Assembly: GCA_030651175.1 (NCBI GenBank)
Contig: JAUSCR010000002.1
Span: forward strand, 1 to 33,611
DNA length: 33,611 nt
Origin: Dehalococcoidia bacterium
Lineage (GTDB): Bacteria > Chloroflexota > Dehalococcoidia > Lucifugimonadales > SHYF01
Reading direction: 5' to 3'
Shown here: positions 25,392 through 33,611 of the stretch, one piece after another
Layout: every line of letters starts with the position of its first letter
Position numbering within the stretch: position 1 is the stretch's first letter
Program-made: the position numbers and the translations under genes
The notes under the pieces: model-generated
Told to the model about the DNA's origin: nothing
The model's database searches: none
Seen by the model: only the letters and a program-made list of their open reading frames with translations

Positions 25392-27447
25392 AGTCAGTCG
25401 TGTAGCTACCATATGTCCCTACTGTGGCACTGGATGTGGCCTGCAGCTACTGGTTCGCAATGGTCGCCTCATTGGCGCTGAGCCCGACTTCGCCAATCCA
25501 GTGAGCCAAGGGTCACTGTGCGTGAAGGGCCAGTTCGCCGCATGTGACTTTGTGGCAAGCGAAGACAGGCTGACCCATCCGCTCATTGCTGAGAACGGCT
25601 CTTTCCGGCGGGCCACATGGGACGAGGCATACAATCTTATCGCCAAACGCTTTTCCGATGTGCGTGACGAGTTCGGCCCAGACGCCCTCGCTTTCTGGAG
25701 CTCCGCCCGCGCTACCAACGAGGCCAACTACCTCATGCAGAAGCTTGCGCGGGCGGTCATAGGCACCAACAACATAGACAACTGCGCTCGTACCTGACAC
25801 GCCCCAACAGTCGCCGGTCTGGCGATAATGGTCGGGCGAGGGGCAATGAGCAACTCAATCAACGAGTTGAAAGGGGCAGACTTCCTGCTGGTTGCAGGCA
25901 GCAACACCACAGAGACCCACCCTGTAATCGCTCTCCGTATCAAAGAAGCTGTGCGGCATGGCGCGCGGCTTGTTGTGGTGGACCCCCGCAGGATTGAGAT
26001 GACTCGCCTTGCGCACAGGTGGCTCCCGCTTACCATCGGCACGGACATACCGCTATTCAACGCAATGGCTCACGTGATTATTCGCGAGCGCTTGTACGAC
26101 GCATCCTATGTAAGCGAAAAGACAGAAGGGTTTGAGGAGCTTGCGAGGCACCTGGAGCGCTATACTCCGGAGCTTGCGGAGAGTATTACCGGCGTGCCAG
26201 CCGACGACATAGTGCAAACGGCCAGGGAGTACGCGACATCGCCTAGGGCGTCCATCGTGTACACCCTGGGGATCACAGAGCACTCGTGCGGCACACACAA
26301 CGTGCAGTCCCTGGCAAACCTGGCCCTCCTCTGCGGCAACTTCGGCAAGCCTTACGCGGGAGTAAACCCGCTACGTGGGCAGAACAATGTTCAGGGCGCC
26401 GGGGACATGGGATGCATCCCCACGGACTTTCCTGGATACCAGAAAGCGGATAACCCAGCGGTGCGCGCCAGATTTGAGAAGGCATGGGGTCGGCCCCTGC
26501 CTGAGACAAGGGGCACCACCAAGATAACTGCGCTGAACCAGATCCTCAGAGACCGCCTCAAATGTGTGTACATCATGGGTGAGAATACCGTTGTGTCGGA
26601 CGCCCACGCCTCCCACACCCGGGCTGCCCTGGAGCACCTTGACTTCCTGGTAGTCCAGGACATCTTCATGACCGAGACGGCCCGCCTGGCCGATGTGGTG
26701 CTCCCAGCGGCCTGCTACGCCGAGGTGGACGGCACGTTCACCAACACGGAACGCCGCGTCCAACGGGTGCGGAAGGCAGTGGAGCCTCCGGGAGAAGCCA
26801 AGCCCGACTGGCTCATTGTCAGCGAGCTATCCTCCCGCTTGGGCTACCCCATGCCATACGTACACCCTTCAGAGATATGGGACGAGGTGGCCAGCCTGGT
26901 CCCTACCCTCAGCGGCATCTCCTACCAGCGGCTGGACCGGGAAGGAGGGCTTCAGTGGCCGTGCCCCACGCCGGACCACCCCGGCACCACTTACCTCCAT
27001 TCTGGTAGACCAGACTCAGGGACTGGTTATTTTGGCCTGGTGGACCATATACCGCCTGCCGAGCCCCCTGACATAGACTACCCACTTGTGCTTACCACAG
27101 GCCGGCGTCGCCCTGCGTACCATACCGGCACTATGACCCGGCGCGCATCCGGTTTCGACCTTCTTGCGCCCCACGAACTGGCGGAGATTAACCCTGCGGA
27201 CGCCGCTGCCCTGGGGGTGAGGGATGGAGAAGAGGTGATGGTGGTGTCACGACGTGGCCGGGTGGCAGTGAAGGCAAAGGTTACCGATCGTTCGCCTCTG
27301 GGAGCGGTTTTCATGAGCTTCCACTTCCCTGACGAAACGTACACCAACCTGCTCACAACCGATGCATGCGATTTCATCACCGAGACGCCGGAGTTCAAGG
27401 CGTGCGCCGTGCGAGTGGAGAAGTTGCCTGTTGCCCATCATCAATGA
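25378..27447 (+). CDS. fdhA: Formate dehydrogenase catalytic subunit, selenocysteine-containing (TGA at 25795-25797 read as Sec)
   Basis: N-terminal 4Fe-4S motif CPYCGTGCGLQL; DNCART-TGA-HAPTVAGLAIMVGRGAMSNSINE matches the Cys/Sec site of FdhA/FdhF; both listed ORFs are in the same frame (25795 and 25828 are 417 and 450 nt from 25378). Confidence 0.95.
25795..25838 (+). promoter_or_regulatory. Bacterial SECIS element immediately after the UGA
   Basis: UGA-CACGCCCCAACAGUCGCC-GGUCU-GGCGAUAAUGGUCGGGCG: apical stem UCGCC/GGCGA with GGUCU loop 18 nt after UGA, outer pairing CGCCC/GGGCG. Confidence 0.9.
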
Positions 27448-27677
27448 CAAGATGGCTGGCAGGGTGTTCCCTGGACAGAGTTCGAGGTTCCACAAGTCCG
27501 ATTTTATCGAGAACTTCCCGACCTTTGGTCGGAGCTCACCCCATGAGCGCCATGGCCAACAGTGCCCGTATGCCCCTATGCCCCTACCCCAATGCCCGTA
27601 TGCCCATCTAGCAAGACTCGCCCCAGACCTTAGCAGGCCACAGCTTGCGTCATGGTGAGCTGATTGGTAGGGAGACG

Positions 27678-28670
27678 TTAGTACAGATGGCAAGCCACCT
27701 TACGGCCCAGACGTACCTCCCTCAGTGCGGGGACAACCTCTGAGCAGCGGTCAAAGGCCAAAGGACAGCGAGGGTGGAAGGCACACCCGGAAGGTAGATT
27801 CAAGGGCGAAGGGATCTCTCCCGCAAGGACGATCTCTTCCCGTCCGACATCTGGGCGAGCCGGGAGGGAGGCGGAGATAAGGGCCTTGGTATAAGGATGC
27901 AGAGGATCGGTGAACAAGTCGTGGCTATCTGCCTCTTCTACTAGTTCCCCCAAGTACATTACCCCCACCCGGTGACTCATATAGCGCACCGTGGCCAAGT
28001 TGTGGGCAATAAGGAGGTAGGCAATGCCGTACTCTTTTTGGATGACCTTGAGGAGGTTCATGACTTGGGCCCTTATTGAGACATCTAGGGCTGAAACAGG
28101 CTCGTCAAGAACTATCAGCTTGGGGCGCAGGGCAATGGCACGAGCGATGGCGATGCGTTGCCTCTGCCCGCCGCTAAATTCGTGGGGATAAAAGTCCGCC
28201 TGGGATGGGTGCAGCCCCACCTCCTCTAACAATTTCTTTACCTCTGCCTTGAGTTCCATGTTAGTAAGGCGTTTATGGGTCATCAGAGGCTCGGCGATGA
28301 TGGATTGGACCCGCACCCGTGGGTTGAAGGAGCTCCAGGGGTCTTGGAAAACGACGCTTACTGAAGCACGGTACTGCCTCAACTGCTCACGACTAGCGTT
28401 AAGGATGTCGACGCCTTGGAACAGAATCTCTCCCTCGCTGGGCTTTTCCACAAGAAGGATTAACTTACCGGTGGTCGTCTTGCCACAGCCCGATTCGCCT
28501 ACCAAGCCGTAGGTCTGCCCTTGAGAGATACCAAGAGACACACCGTCCACCGCCTTAACAGTGCCGATGCGTCGCCTCATAAGGACACCCTTGGTTATTG
28601 GGAAGTGCTTTTTGACGTTCTTGAGCGTCAAAAGATCGCCGGGGCTTTGCATAGCTTCAATCCTTTCCAC
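27678..28670 (-). CDS. Peptide/nickel-type ABC transporter ATP-binding protein (OppF/DppF-like)
   Basis: GLVGESGCGKTTTGKLIL Walker A, EFSGGQRQRIAIARAIALRPKLIVLDEPVSALDVS signature/Walker B. Confidence 0.95.
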   Translation of the reverse strand: MERIEAMQSPGDLLTLKNVKKHFPITKGVLMRRRIGTVKAVDGVSLGISQGQTYGLVGESGCGKTTTGKLILLVEKPSEGEILFQGVDILNASREQLRQYRASVSVVFQDPWSSFNPRVRVQSIIAEPLMTHKRLTNMELKAEVKKLLEEVGLHPSQADFYPHEFSGGQRQRIAIARAIALRPKLIVLDEPVSALDVSIRAQVMNLLKVIQKEYGIAYLLIAHNLATVRYMSHRVGVMYLGELVEEADSHDLFTDPLHPYTKALISASLPARPDVGREEIVLAGEIPSPLNLPSGCAFHPRCPLAFDRCSEVVPALREVRLGRKVACHLY

Positions 28671-29640
28671 TCAGCATCCAGCATCGGGCACTATGTCCTG
28701 GGGCTACAGTGAACTCCGGAGGATACTCGACTCGGCAGCGGTCAAAAGCCAAGGGGCAACGAGGCTCAAAGCTACACCCTATCGGCAGGTTCTCCGGTCT
28801 TGGCGGCTGGCCTTCTATTGCAGGCAGGAACTCTACCTCCTGCTCCAGGTCAGGCACCGACCGGAGGAGAGCCACGGTGTATGGGTGGGCGGGCTCCGAG
28901 AAAAGCCGCCTTACATCTGCAATTTCCACTATCCTGCCCGCATACATTACCGCCACTCGGTCGCACATCCTGGCCACAATGCCAAAATCATGGGTGATAA
29001 AGATGATGGATACCCCAGTTTCTGCCTGGATCTCCTTCAGCAATCGAAGGTACTGTAGCTGGATCGTGGCATCCAGGGAGGTGGTGGGCTCATCGGCGAT
29101 AAGTACCTTGGGCCTGCGTGAGATAGCGATGGCCCCCACCACCCGCTGCCGCATACCGCCGCTCATCTGGTGAGGGTAGTTACCCATTCTAGCCTCTGGA
29201 GCGGATATTCCGACCCTCTCCAGGAGTTCTAACGCCCTTTGCCGGGCAGACTTCGGCTCCATCTTATCTTCCGTGCGCAGCGCTTCGGTAGTCTGGTCAC
29301 CAATGCTGAGCACAGGATTCAGAGAGGTCATGGGGTCCTGCTGGATCATGCAGATCTTCTTACCCCTAATCTTCGTCATCTCGGCGCTGCTCTTCTTTAG
29401 CAGGTCCTCTCCCTCCAGGAGTATCTCGCCGCCAACAATCCGGCCTGCCGGATGGGGAACCAAGCGAAGGATAGACAATGCCGTCACACTCTTCCCACTC
29501 GCCGACTCGCCTACAACACCCAAGGTCTCCCCCTCCACCAGGTCAAAGCTCACCCCGTCCACGGCCTTGACGACGCCGGAGCGCGGGAAGAAGTAGGTCC
29601 TCAGATCCTTGACTTCAAGTACAACCTTGTGTGCCAACAA
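28657..29640 (-). CDS. Peptide/nickel-type ABC transporter ATP-binding protein (OppD/DppD-like)
   Basis: GVVGESASGKSVTALSIL, HQMSGGMRQRVVGAIAISRRPKVLIADEPTTSLDATIQ. Confidence 0.95.
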   Translation of the reverse strand: MLAHKVVLEVKDLRTYFFPRSGVVKAVDGVSFDLVEGETLGVVGESASGKSVTALSILRLVPHPAGRIVGGEILLEGEDLLKKSSAEMTKIRGKKICMIQQDPMTSLNPVLSIGDQTTEALRTEDKMEPKSARQRALELLERVGISAPEARMGNYPHQMSGGMRQRVVGAIAISRRPKVLIADEPTTSLDATIQLQYLRLLKEIQAETGVSIIFITHDFGIVARMCDRVAVMYAGRIVEIADVRRLFSEPAHPYTVALLRSVPDLEQEVEFLPAIEGQPPRPENLPIGCSFEPRCPLAFDRCRVEYPPEFTVAPGHSARCWMLSGKD

Positions 29641-29659
29641 AGCCCCCTTTAGCCAGTGC

Positions 29660-30541
29660 CTAGAGCCGCCGCAACTTGGGGTCCAGGGTATCTCTAAGCC
29701 AATCGCCGAGATAATTGAAGGCCATGACTACGGCCATAATGACCAGGCCGGGCAAGAGGGCGAGCCACCATGCGGTGAGTATCACCTGCCGCCCCTCGGC
29801 CACCATGATGCCCCAGGCCGGTGCACCGGGAGGAAAACCCAGGCCCAGGAAGCTGAGAGACGCCTCCAGAAGGATGACCTGAGCTACCATAATGCTTGCA
29901 ATGACCATCACGATGTTGGCAACACTGCTGAAGATGTGGCGACGCACGATCACGTGGGGTGGCACCCCCATGATCCTGGCTATAATGACGTAGTCCCTTT
30001 CCTTGGCTGACAGGGCCTCTCCTCTAACCATGCGTGCGAACCGGGGCCATGTGGTGGCCGCCACAGCCACGACGATATTCTGTATTCCTGAACCCATCAA
30101 GGTTACGATGATCATGGCCACCAGTATGGAAGGGAACCCAAGCAGACCGTCGGTGATGCGCATGATGATGGTATCAACCCACTTGCCGGCGTAGCCGGAA
30201 ATAAGGCCCAACGTAGTTCCCAGTGTCACCCCGACCGCCAGCGCCGACAAGCTGATGGTGGCTGAGTTACGAGCACCAAAGATAAGCCGACTGAGGATGT
30301 CTCTGCCCAGCATGTCCGTGCCCAAGGGATGGGTGAACGTCTTGAAGGGAGCGATCCTCGCGTCCATGAGCGAGATTTCCGTGGGGTCGTAGGGAGCCAG
30401 TAAGGGAGCAAAGATAGCGCTTACCATCAGGGTCGTCAGAATTACAATGGGTATCCACGGCAGCCTCAGCCTTTTCGCCTGAAGAACCGTCCTTCCCAGC
30501 CGTCCATAGCGACCAAGCACAACAGCAGTTGAGACAGCCAT
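29660..30541 (-). CDS. ABC transporter permease (DppC/OppC type)
   Basis: HPLGTDMLGRDILSRLIFGARNS, EASLSFLGLGFPPGAPAWG. Confidence 0.94.
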   Translation of the reverse strand: MAVSTAVVLGRYGRLGRTVLQAKRLRLPWIPIVILTTLMVSAIFAPLLAPYDPTEISLMDARIAPFKTFTHPLGTDMLGRDILSRLIFGARNSATISLSALAVGVTLGTTLGLISGYAGKWVDTIIMRITDGLLGFPSILVAMIIVTLMGSGIQNIVVAVAATTWPRFARMVRGEALSAKERDYVIIARIMGVPPHVIVRRHIFSSVANIVMVIASIMVAQVILLEASLSFLGLGFPPGAPAWGIMVAEGRQVILTAWWLALLPGLVIMAVVMAFNYLGDWLRDTLDPKLRRL

Positions 30542-30556
30542 TTCAACCCTTTTTCA

Positions 30557-31483
30557 TCAGCCGACCCTAATCCTTGGGTCGGCGTAGCCATACAGTACGT
30601 CGACGATGAAAGATGTGACAATGAAGAAGAAAGCGGAGACCAGAATCGTCCCCTCCACCAGTGGGAAGTTCCGCTGAACAACCCCTTCCAGCATGAGCCG
30701 ACCAACCCCCGGCCAAGCGAAGATCACCTCTACCACAATCGAGCCGTTCAACAACCCCGCCAGGGACAGGCCTCCAAAGGTGAGCAAGGGGTTCACAGCG
30801 TTCCTGGCGGCATGCTTCCAGATCACCTGCCGTTCACGCAGCCCCTTAATCCGCGCAAACCTCACATACTCGCTGTCCAAGACCTCTAGCATGCTTGAGC
30901 GCGCCAACCTCATGTAGGCAGCCGCGAGGCTCAGGCCTAGCGATAAGGCCGGTAGGACAAGGTTGCTTAAATCTCCCTTGCCATAGGTGGGCAGCCACTT
31001 TAAGGTGGCCCCGAATAGCAGGATCAACATAATGGCCAGCCAGAACTGCGGCGCCGCCATGCCAGCAACGGCAAACAGCTTGCCGGCTTTATCAAATATG
31101 GAATCCCTTTTTACAGCCGACAGAATCCCTAAAGGCACCCCCAAAAGGATCCCCAATAGCAGACCAGCACCGGCCAATTGCAGGGTATTCGGGATACGCT
31201 CCATCATCATCGTGCGGACGGACCGCTGGTGGTATGTCGACTGCCCGAAGTCGAGCTTAGTAACCACCCTCTTCAGGAAAATGTAGTACTGCACAATAAA
31301 GGGCTTGTCCAGGCCCAGTTGCTTTCTCACCATTGCGTATATCTCCGGGGTGACATCCTCGCTTCCGCGGATCAGGAAGTACTCAGGACTCCCCGTCAGA
31401 TGGACGCTGCCGAACACCAAAAGGCTCAGCGCGAGCAGTGTCACCACCCCCTCAGCGAGCCTCCGGGCAACATACCTGTACAT
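30557..31483 (-). CDS. ABC transporter permease (DppB/OppB type)
   Basis: MYRYVARRLAEGVVTLLALSLLVFGSVHLTGSP..., RFARIKGLRERQVIWKHAARNAVNPLLT. Confidence 0.94.
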   Translation of the reverse strand: MYRYVARRLAEGVVTLLALSLLVFGSVHLTGSPEYFLIRGSEDVTPEIYAMVRKQLGLDKPFIVQYYIFLKRVVTKLDFGQSTYHQRSVRTMMMERIPNTLQLAGAGLLLGILLGVPLGILSAVKRDSIFDKAGKLFAVAGMAAPQFWLAIMLILLFGATLKWLPTYGKGDLSNLVLPALSLGLSLAAAYMRLARSSMLEVLDSEYVRFARIKGLRERQVIWKHAARNAVNPLLTFGGLSLAGLLNGSIVVEVIFAWPGVGRLMLEGVVQRNFPLVEGTILVSAFFFIVTSFIVDVLYGYADPRIRVG

Positions 31484-31726
31484 GCCTTAAACCTCGCATC
31501 CTATTCAGACAGGAGTGAAGCCCTTCCCTGTCCACAGTCAGATAGGGAAGACCCTTCAGACAGCCTCTTGAGATCCCTTGTACCAGCCCTCGCACCACAG
31601 CCGCCTGCTGGCAATGCGAGGAAGCCCAGTGGCTTGTTATACCCCAACTCCCTAGAATTGCCCCATACTAAGTCACAGGAGTCACAGCCTTACCTGTAGC
31701 TTCTGTGGCAATAGGCACGCAATGCG

Positions 31727-33457
31727 CTACTTAAGTTCCAATGTCCAGATGGCGGTGGTGTAGGACATCAGTGGCCACGGCTTGTAGTCTTTGACCCGCG
31801 GGCCCAGGCCCCACGGCGTGTTCACGTAAAAAAGGCTGCCATTGCGACTATTATCCCGAAGGACTGTATAGACCTCCTGGTAGTTCTTGAACAGGGTGGC
31901 CGGGTCGGCAGGCTGCAACATTCTCTCTCCCACCAACTTGGCCATCTCTACACAGTCAGGGGCAACCGGATCACAGACGCGGCTCACTGAGGTTGGGGAA
32001 AAGTATTGGCTTCGAGTAATGCCAAGGCCGTTATAGCGGGCTTCATTGGGGCGGAACTCTATAATGCCTGGGAGCTGCCTGGCATTAGAGCGCGCGCCGA
32101 AAGAGGTAGCGTCACTCACCACCACCTCTATCTGCAAGCCCAGTTGTTTCCTCCACCCAGAAGCTACTGCCGACGCCAGCTCGACCACAAGGGGCAGCTC
32201 GTCTGCTTGAAAGGTGTACATCTTGATGACAGGCAGACCCTTTCCCTCAGGGAAGCCTGCTTGGGCCAGAAGCTCCTTGGCCTTCTTAACGTCATATGGG
32301 AATGGGTCCGTCACACCAGGCAAGTAGCCCATGGCATTAGGGGTCACATGGGCCCAGCCCTTTACGACAGCTATCTTCGGTCCATAAAGCTGTTGTACGA
32401 GGGTCTCCTTATCAATGGCGTACTCCAGGGCCTGACGCACCTCTTTCTTGTAGCACCACATATCAGGGGTCCAGCAGTCCCGGAAGATGAACCGAAGGTA
32501 ATTTGTCTCCTCTGTATAAACCACTTTGCCGCCAGCCTTCTCGATATCCGTCAACATAAACAGGTTGGCCTGAATCAGGTCCGCCTGCCCTGCTTGCAGT
32601 GCGGCAGAGCGGGTGGCAGCCTCAGGCACAATCCTCTGTATCAACCTGGTGAACTTGGGCCTACGGTCTTCAGGGAACCCGTTCTTCGGCTGGTAGTAAT
32701 AGTCGTCGAAGCGCTCAAATACTATCTCCTGCTGAGGGATGAAGGAGACGACCTTAAAGGGGCCAACGCCAACGGGCTTGGCCTCGTACCCGTCCTTGCC
32801 GACCTGATTCCAGTAGTCCATAGGTATGATGAACCCGTATGGGCCGTACCCTGCGCTAGAAAGGAAGTAAGCCAGGTCAGGCCGAGGCTCTTTCATGGTT
32901 ATGCGCACCTTATCGGGGTCAACCTTCTCCACGCTCTGGGTTCCCTGCGCAGTGGTCAGTGTCGTCGACGTCAGTTCACCTGCAGCAATACGAACTTTGG
33001 CTACCGCTCCAAAGCGACTATCCAGGCTTCCAAAGACGTCATCCACATTTATCGCCTCACCGTTGTGGGCCTTCACCCCGTCCCTGATGGTGAAGGTCCA
33101 GGCTTTGCCGTCAGGGCTCATTTCCCAGCTTTTGGCGATGCCGGGGGTTATCCCTCCGCTTTTGCCTGTCTCCTCCATCAAGGAGGTTTGAAACATCCGC
33201 CCGTATTGGAGGCCTATCTCGTCGATCCTGGTCGGGTCAAAGAGGCCGTTACCCGCCGTGTTGATCAGCTCGGTGACAGTCGCGCTCCGCACGCCTGTCG
33301 CCGGAGGCGGGGTTGTCACAGGGGTGGGAGTGGCAACAACCCCGGGTTTTGTCGGAGTAGGAGTCGCTTCTTCGCCCCCACAACCCACCACCCAACCAAA
33401 TACCAACAGAACCATACCAAGTAGCACGAAGTGCATCCAATCAGTTTTTTTTCTCAT
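31727..33457 (-). CDS. ABC transporter substrate-binding lipoprotein (SBP family 5)
   Basis: Signal peptide with lipobox VVGCGG, Thr/Pro linker, SBP_bac_5 features (MSPDGKAWTFTIRDGVKAHNGEAINVDDV, YAIDKETLVQQLYG). Confidence 0.94.
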   Translation of the reverse strand: MRKKTDWMHFVLLGMVLLVFGWVVGCGGEEATPTPTKPGVVATPTPVTTPPPATGVRSATVTELINTAGNGLFDPTRIDEIGLQYGRMFQTSLMEETGKSGGITPGIAKSWEMSPDGKAWTFTIRDGVKAHNGEAINVDDVFGSLDSRFGAVAKVRIAAGELTSTTLTTAQGTQSVEKVDPDKVRITMKEPRPDLAYFLSSAGYGPYGFIIPMDYWNQVGKDGYEAKPVGVGPFKVVSFIPQQEIVFERFDDYYYQPKNGFPEDRRPKFTRLIQRIVPEAATRSAALQAGQADLIQANLFMLTDIEKAGGKVVYTEETNYLRFIFRDCWTPDMWCYKKEVRQALEYAIDKETLVQQLYGPKIAVVKGWAHVTPNAMGYLPGVTDPFPYDVKKAKELLAQAGFPEGKGLPVIKMYTFQADELPLVVELASAVASGWRKQLGLQIEVVVSDATSFGARSNARQLPGIIEFRPNEARYNGLGITRSQYFSPTSVSRVCDPVAPDCVEMAKLVGERMLQPADPATLFKNYQEVYTVLRDNSRNGSLFYVNTPWGLGPRVKDYKPWPLMSYTTAIWTLELK

Positions 33458-33523
33458 GACAATATTCCTCCTTCATACTATGGCACTCCGTGCTCGCTCT
33501 TGCTGAATCCGTGGAACGCCCCG

Positions 33524-33611
33524 CTACTTAAGTTCCAAGGTCCAGATGGCGGTGGTGTAAGGTGTCAGTGCCCACGGCTTGTAGTCTTTGACCCGCGGGC
33601 CCAGGCCCCAC
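33524..33611 (-). CDS. C-terminal end of a second, near-identical substrate-binding protein (truncated by window edge)
   Basis: Minus-strand translation WGLGPRVKDYKPWALTPYTTAIWTLELK*, matching WGLGPRVKDYKPWPLMSYTTAIWTLELK* of the upstream-listed gene. Confidence 0.9.
   Translation of the reverse strand, partial: WGLGPRVKDYKPWALTPYTTAIWTLELK

Noticed and set aside
25378-27447. Pseudogenised/nonsense-mutated formate dehydrogenase
   Set aside because: The TGA is at the precise Sec position, the frame continues without interruption, and a canonical SECIS-like hairpin follows.
27518-27532. CCGACC-TTT-GGTCGG hairpin as fdhA terminator
   Set aside because: Only a 6-bp stem and no following T-run; too weak to call.
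27564-27610. Micro-repeat ATGCCC(C/G)TATGCCCCTA...
   Set aside because: Short, degenerate low-complexity tract with no evident function; possibly slippage.
32006-33424. 472-aa plus-strand ORF opposite the substrate-binding protein
   Set aside because: Antisense shadow ORF of a clear SBP gene; no recognisable domain.

Overview
This looks like a chromosomal window from a GC-rich bacterium, probably Chloroflexota/Dehalococcoidia-like (inferred from gene content; not verifiable here). Core genes: a 5'-truncated trypsin-fold protein with a Thr/Pro stalk, hisS, bifunctional rel, rpsT, lexA, a 2-oxoacid dehydrogenase operon (E1a, E1b, E2) followed by lipB, pdxA, proC, YggT, DUF167. Accessory/catabolic genes: two LLM flavin oxidoreductases, an orphan dppBC-type permease pair, acyl-CoA dehydrogenase, alpha/beta hydrolase, MmgE/PrpD, MFS, a formate dehydrogenase, and a peptide-type ABC operon with tandem substrate-binding proteins. 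Main observations: (1) an intergenic, three-hairpin, MITE-like repeat family occurs 6-8 times in about 19 kb. Its imperfect terminal inverted repeats begin with TAG/TAA, and the stop codon of a neighbouring gene is the first three bases of the element at four gene ends, with two more tentative. Twice the element spans a convergent gene pair exactly stop-to-stop, and twice it appears to supply a downstream gene with its ribosome-binding site or start codon. (2) The ORF track splits one selenocysteine formate dehydrogenase at an in-frame TGA that is followed by a bacterial SECIS hairpin with a GGTCT loop. (3) The first CDS appears to be a trypsin-fold pseudoprotease lacking all three catalytic residues. 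(4) Two tiny tandem zinc-ribbon genes (47 and 38 aa), absent from the ORF track, lie downstream of lexA. (5) lexA has a good promoter and a LexA-box-like site at its expected transcription start.
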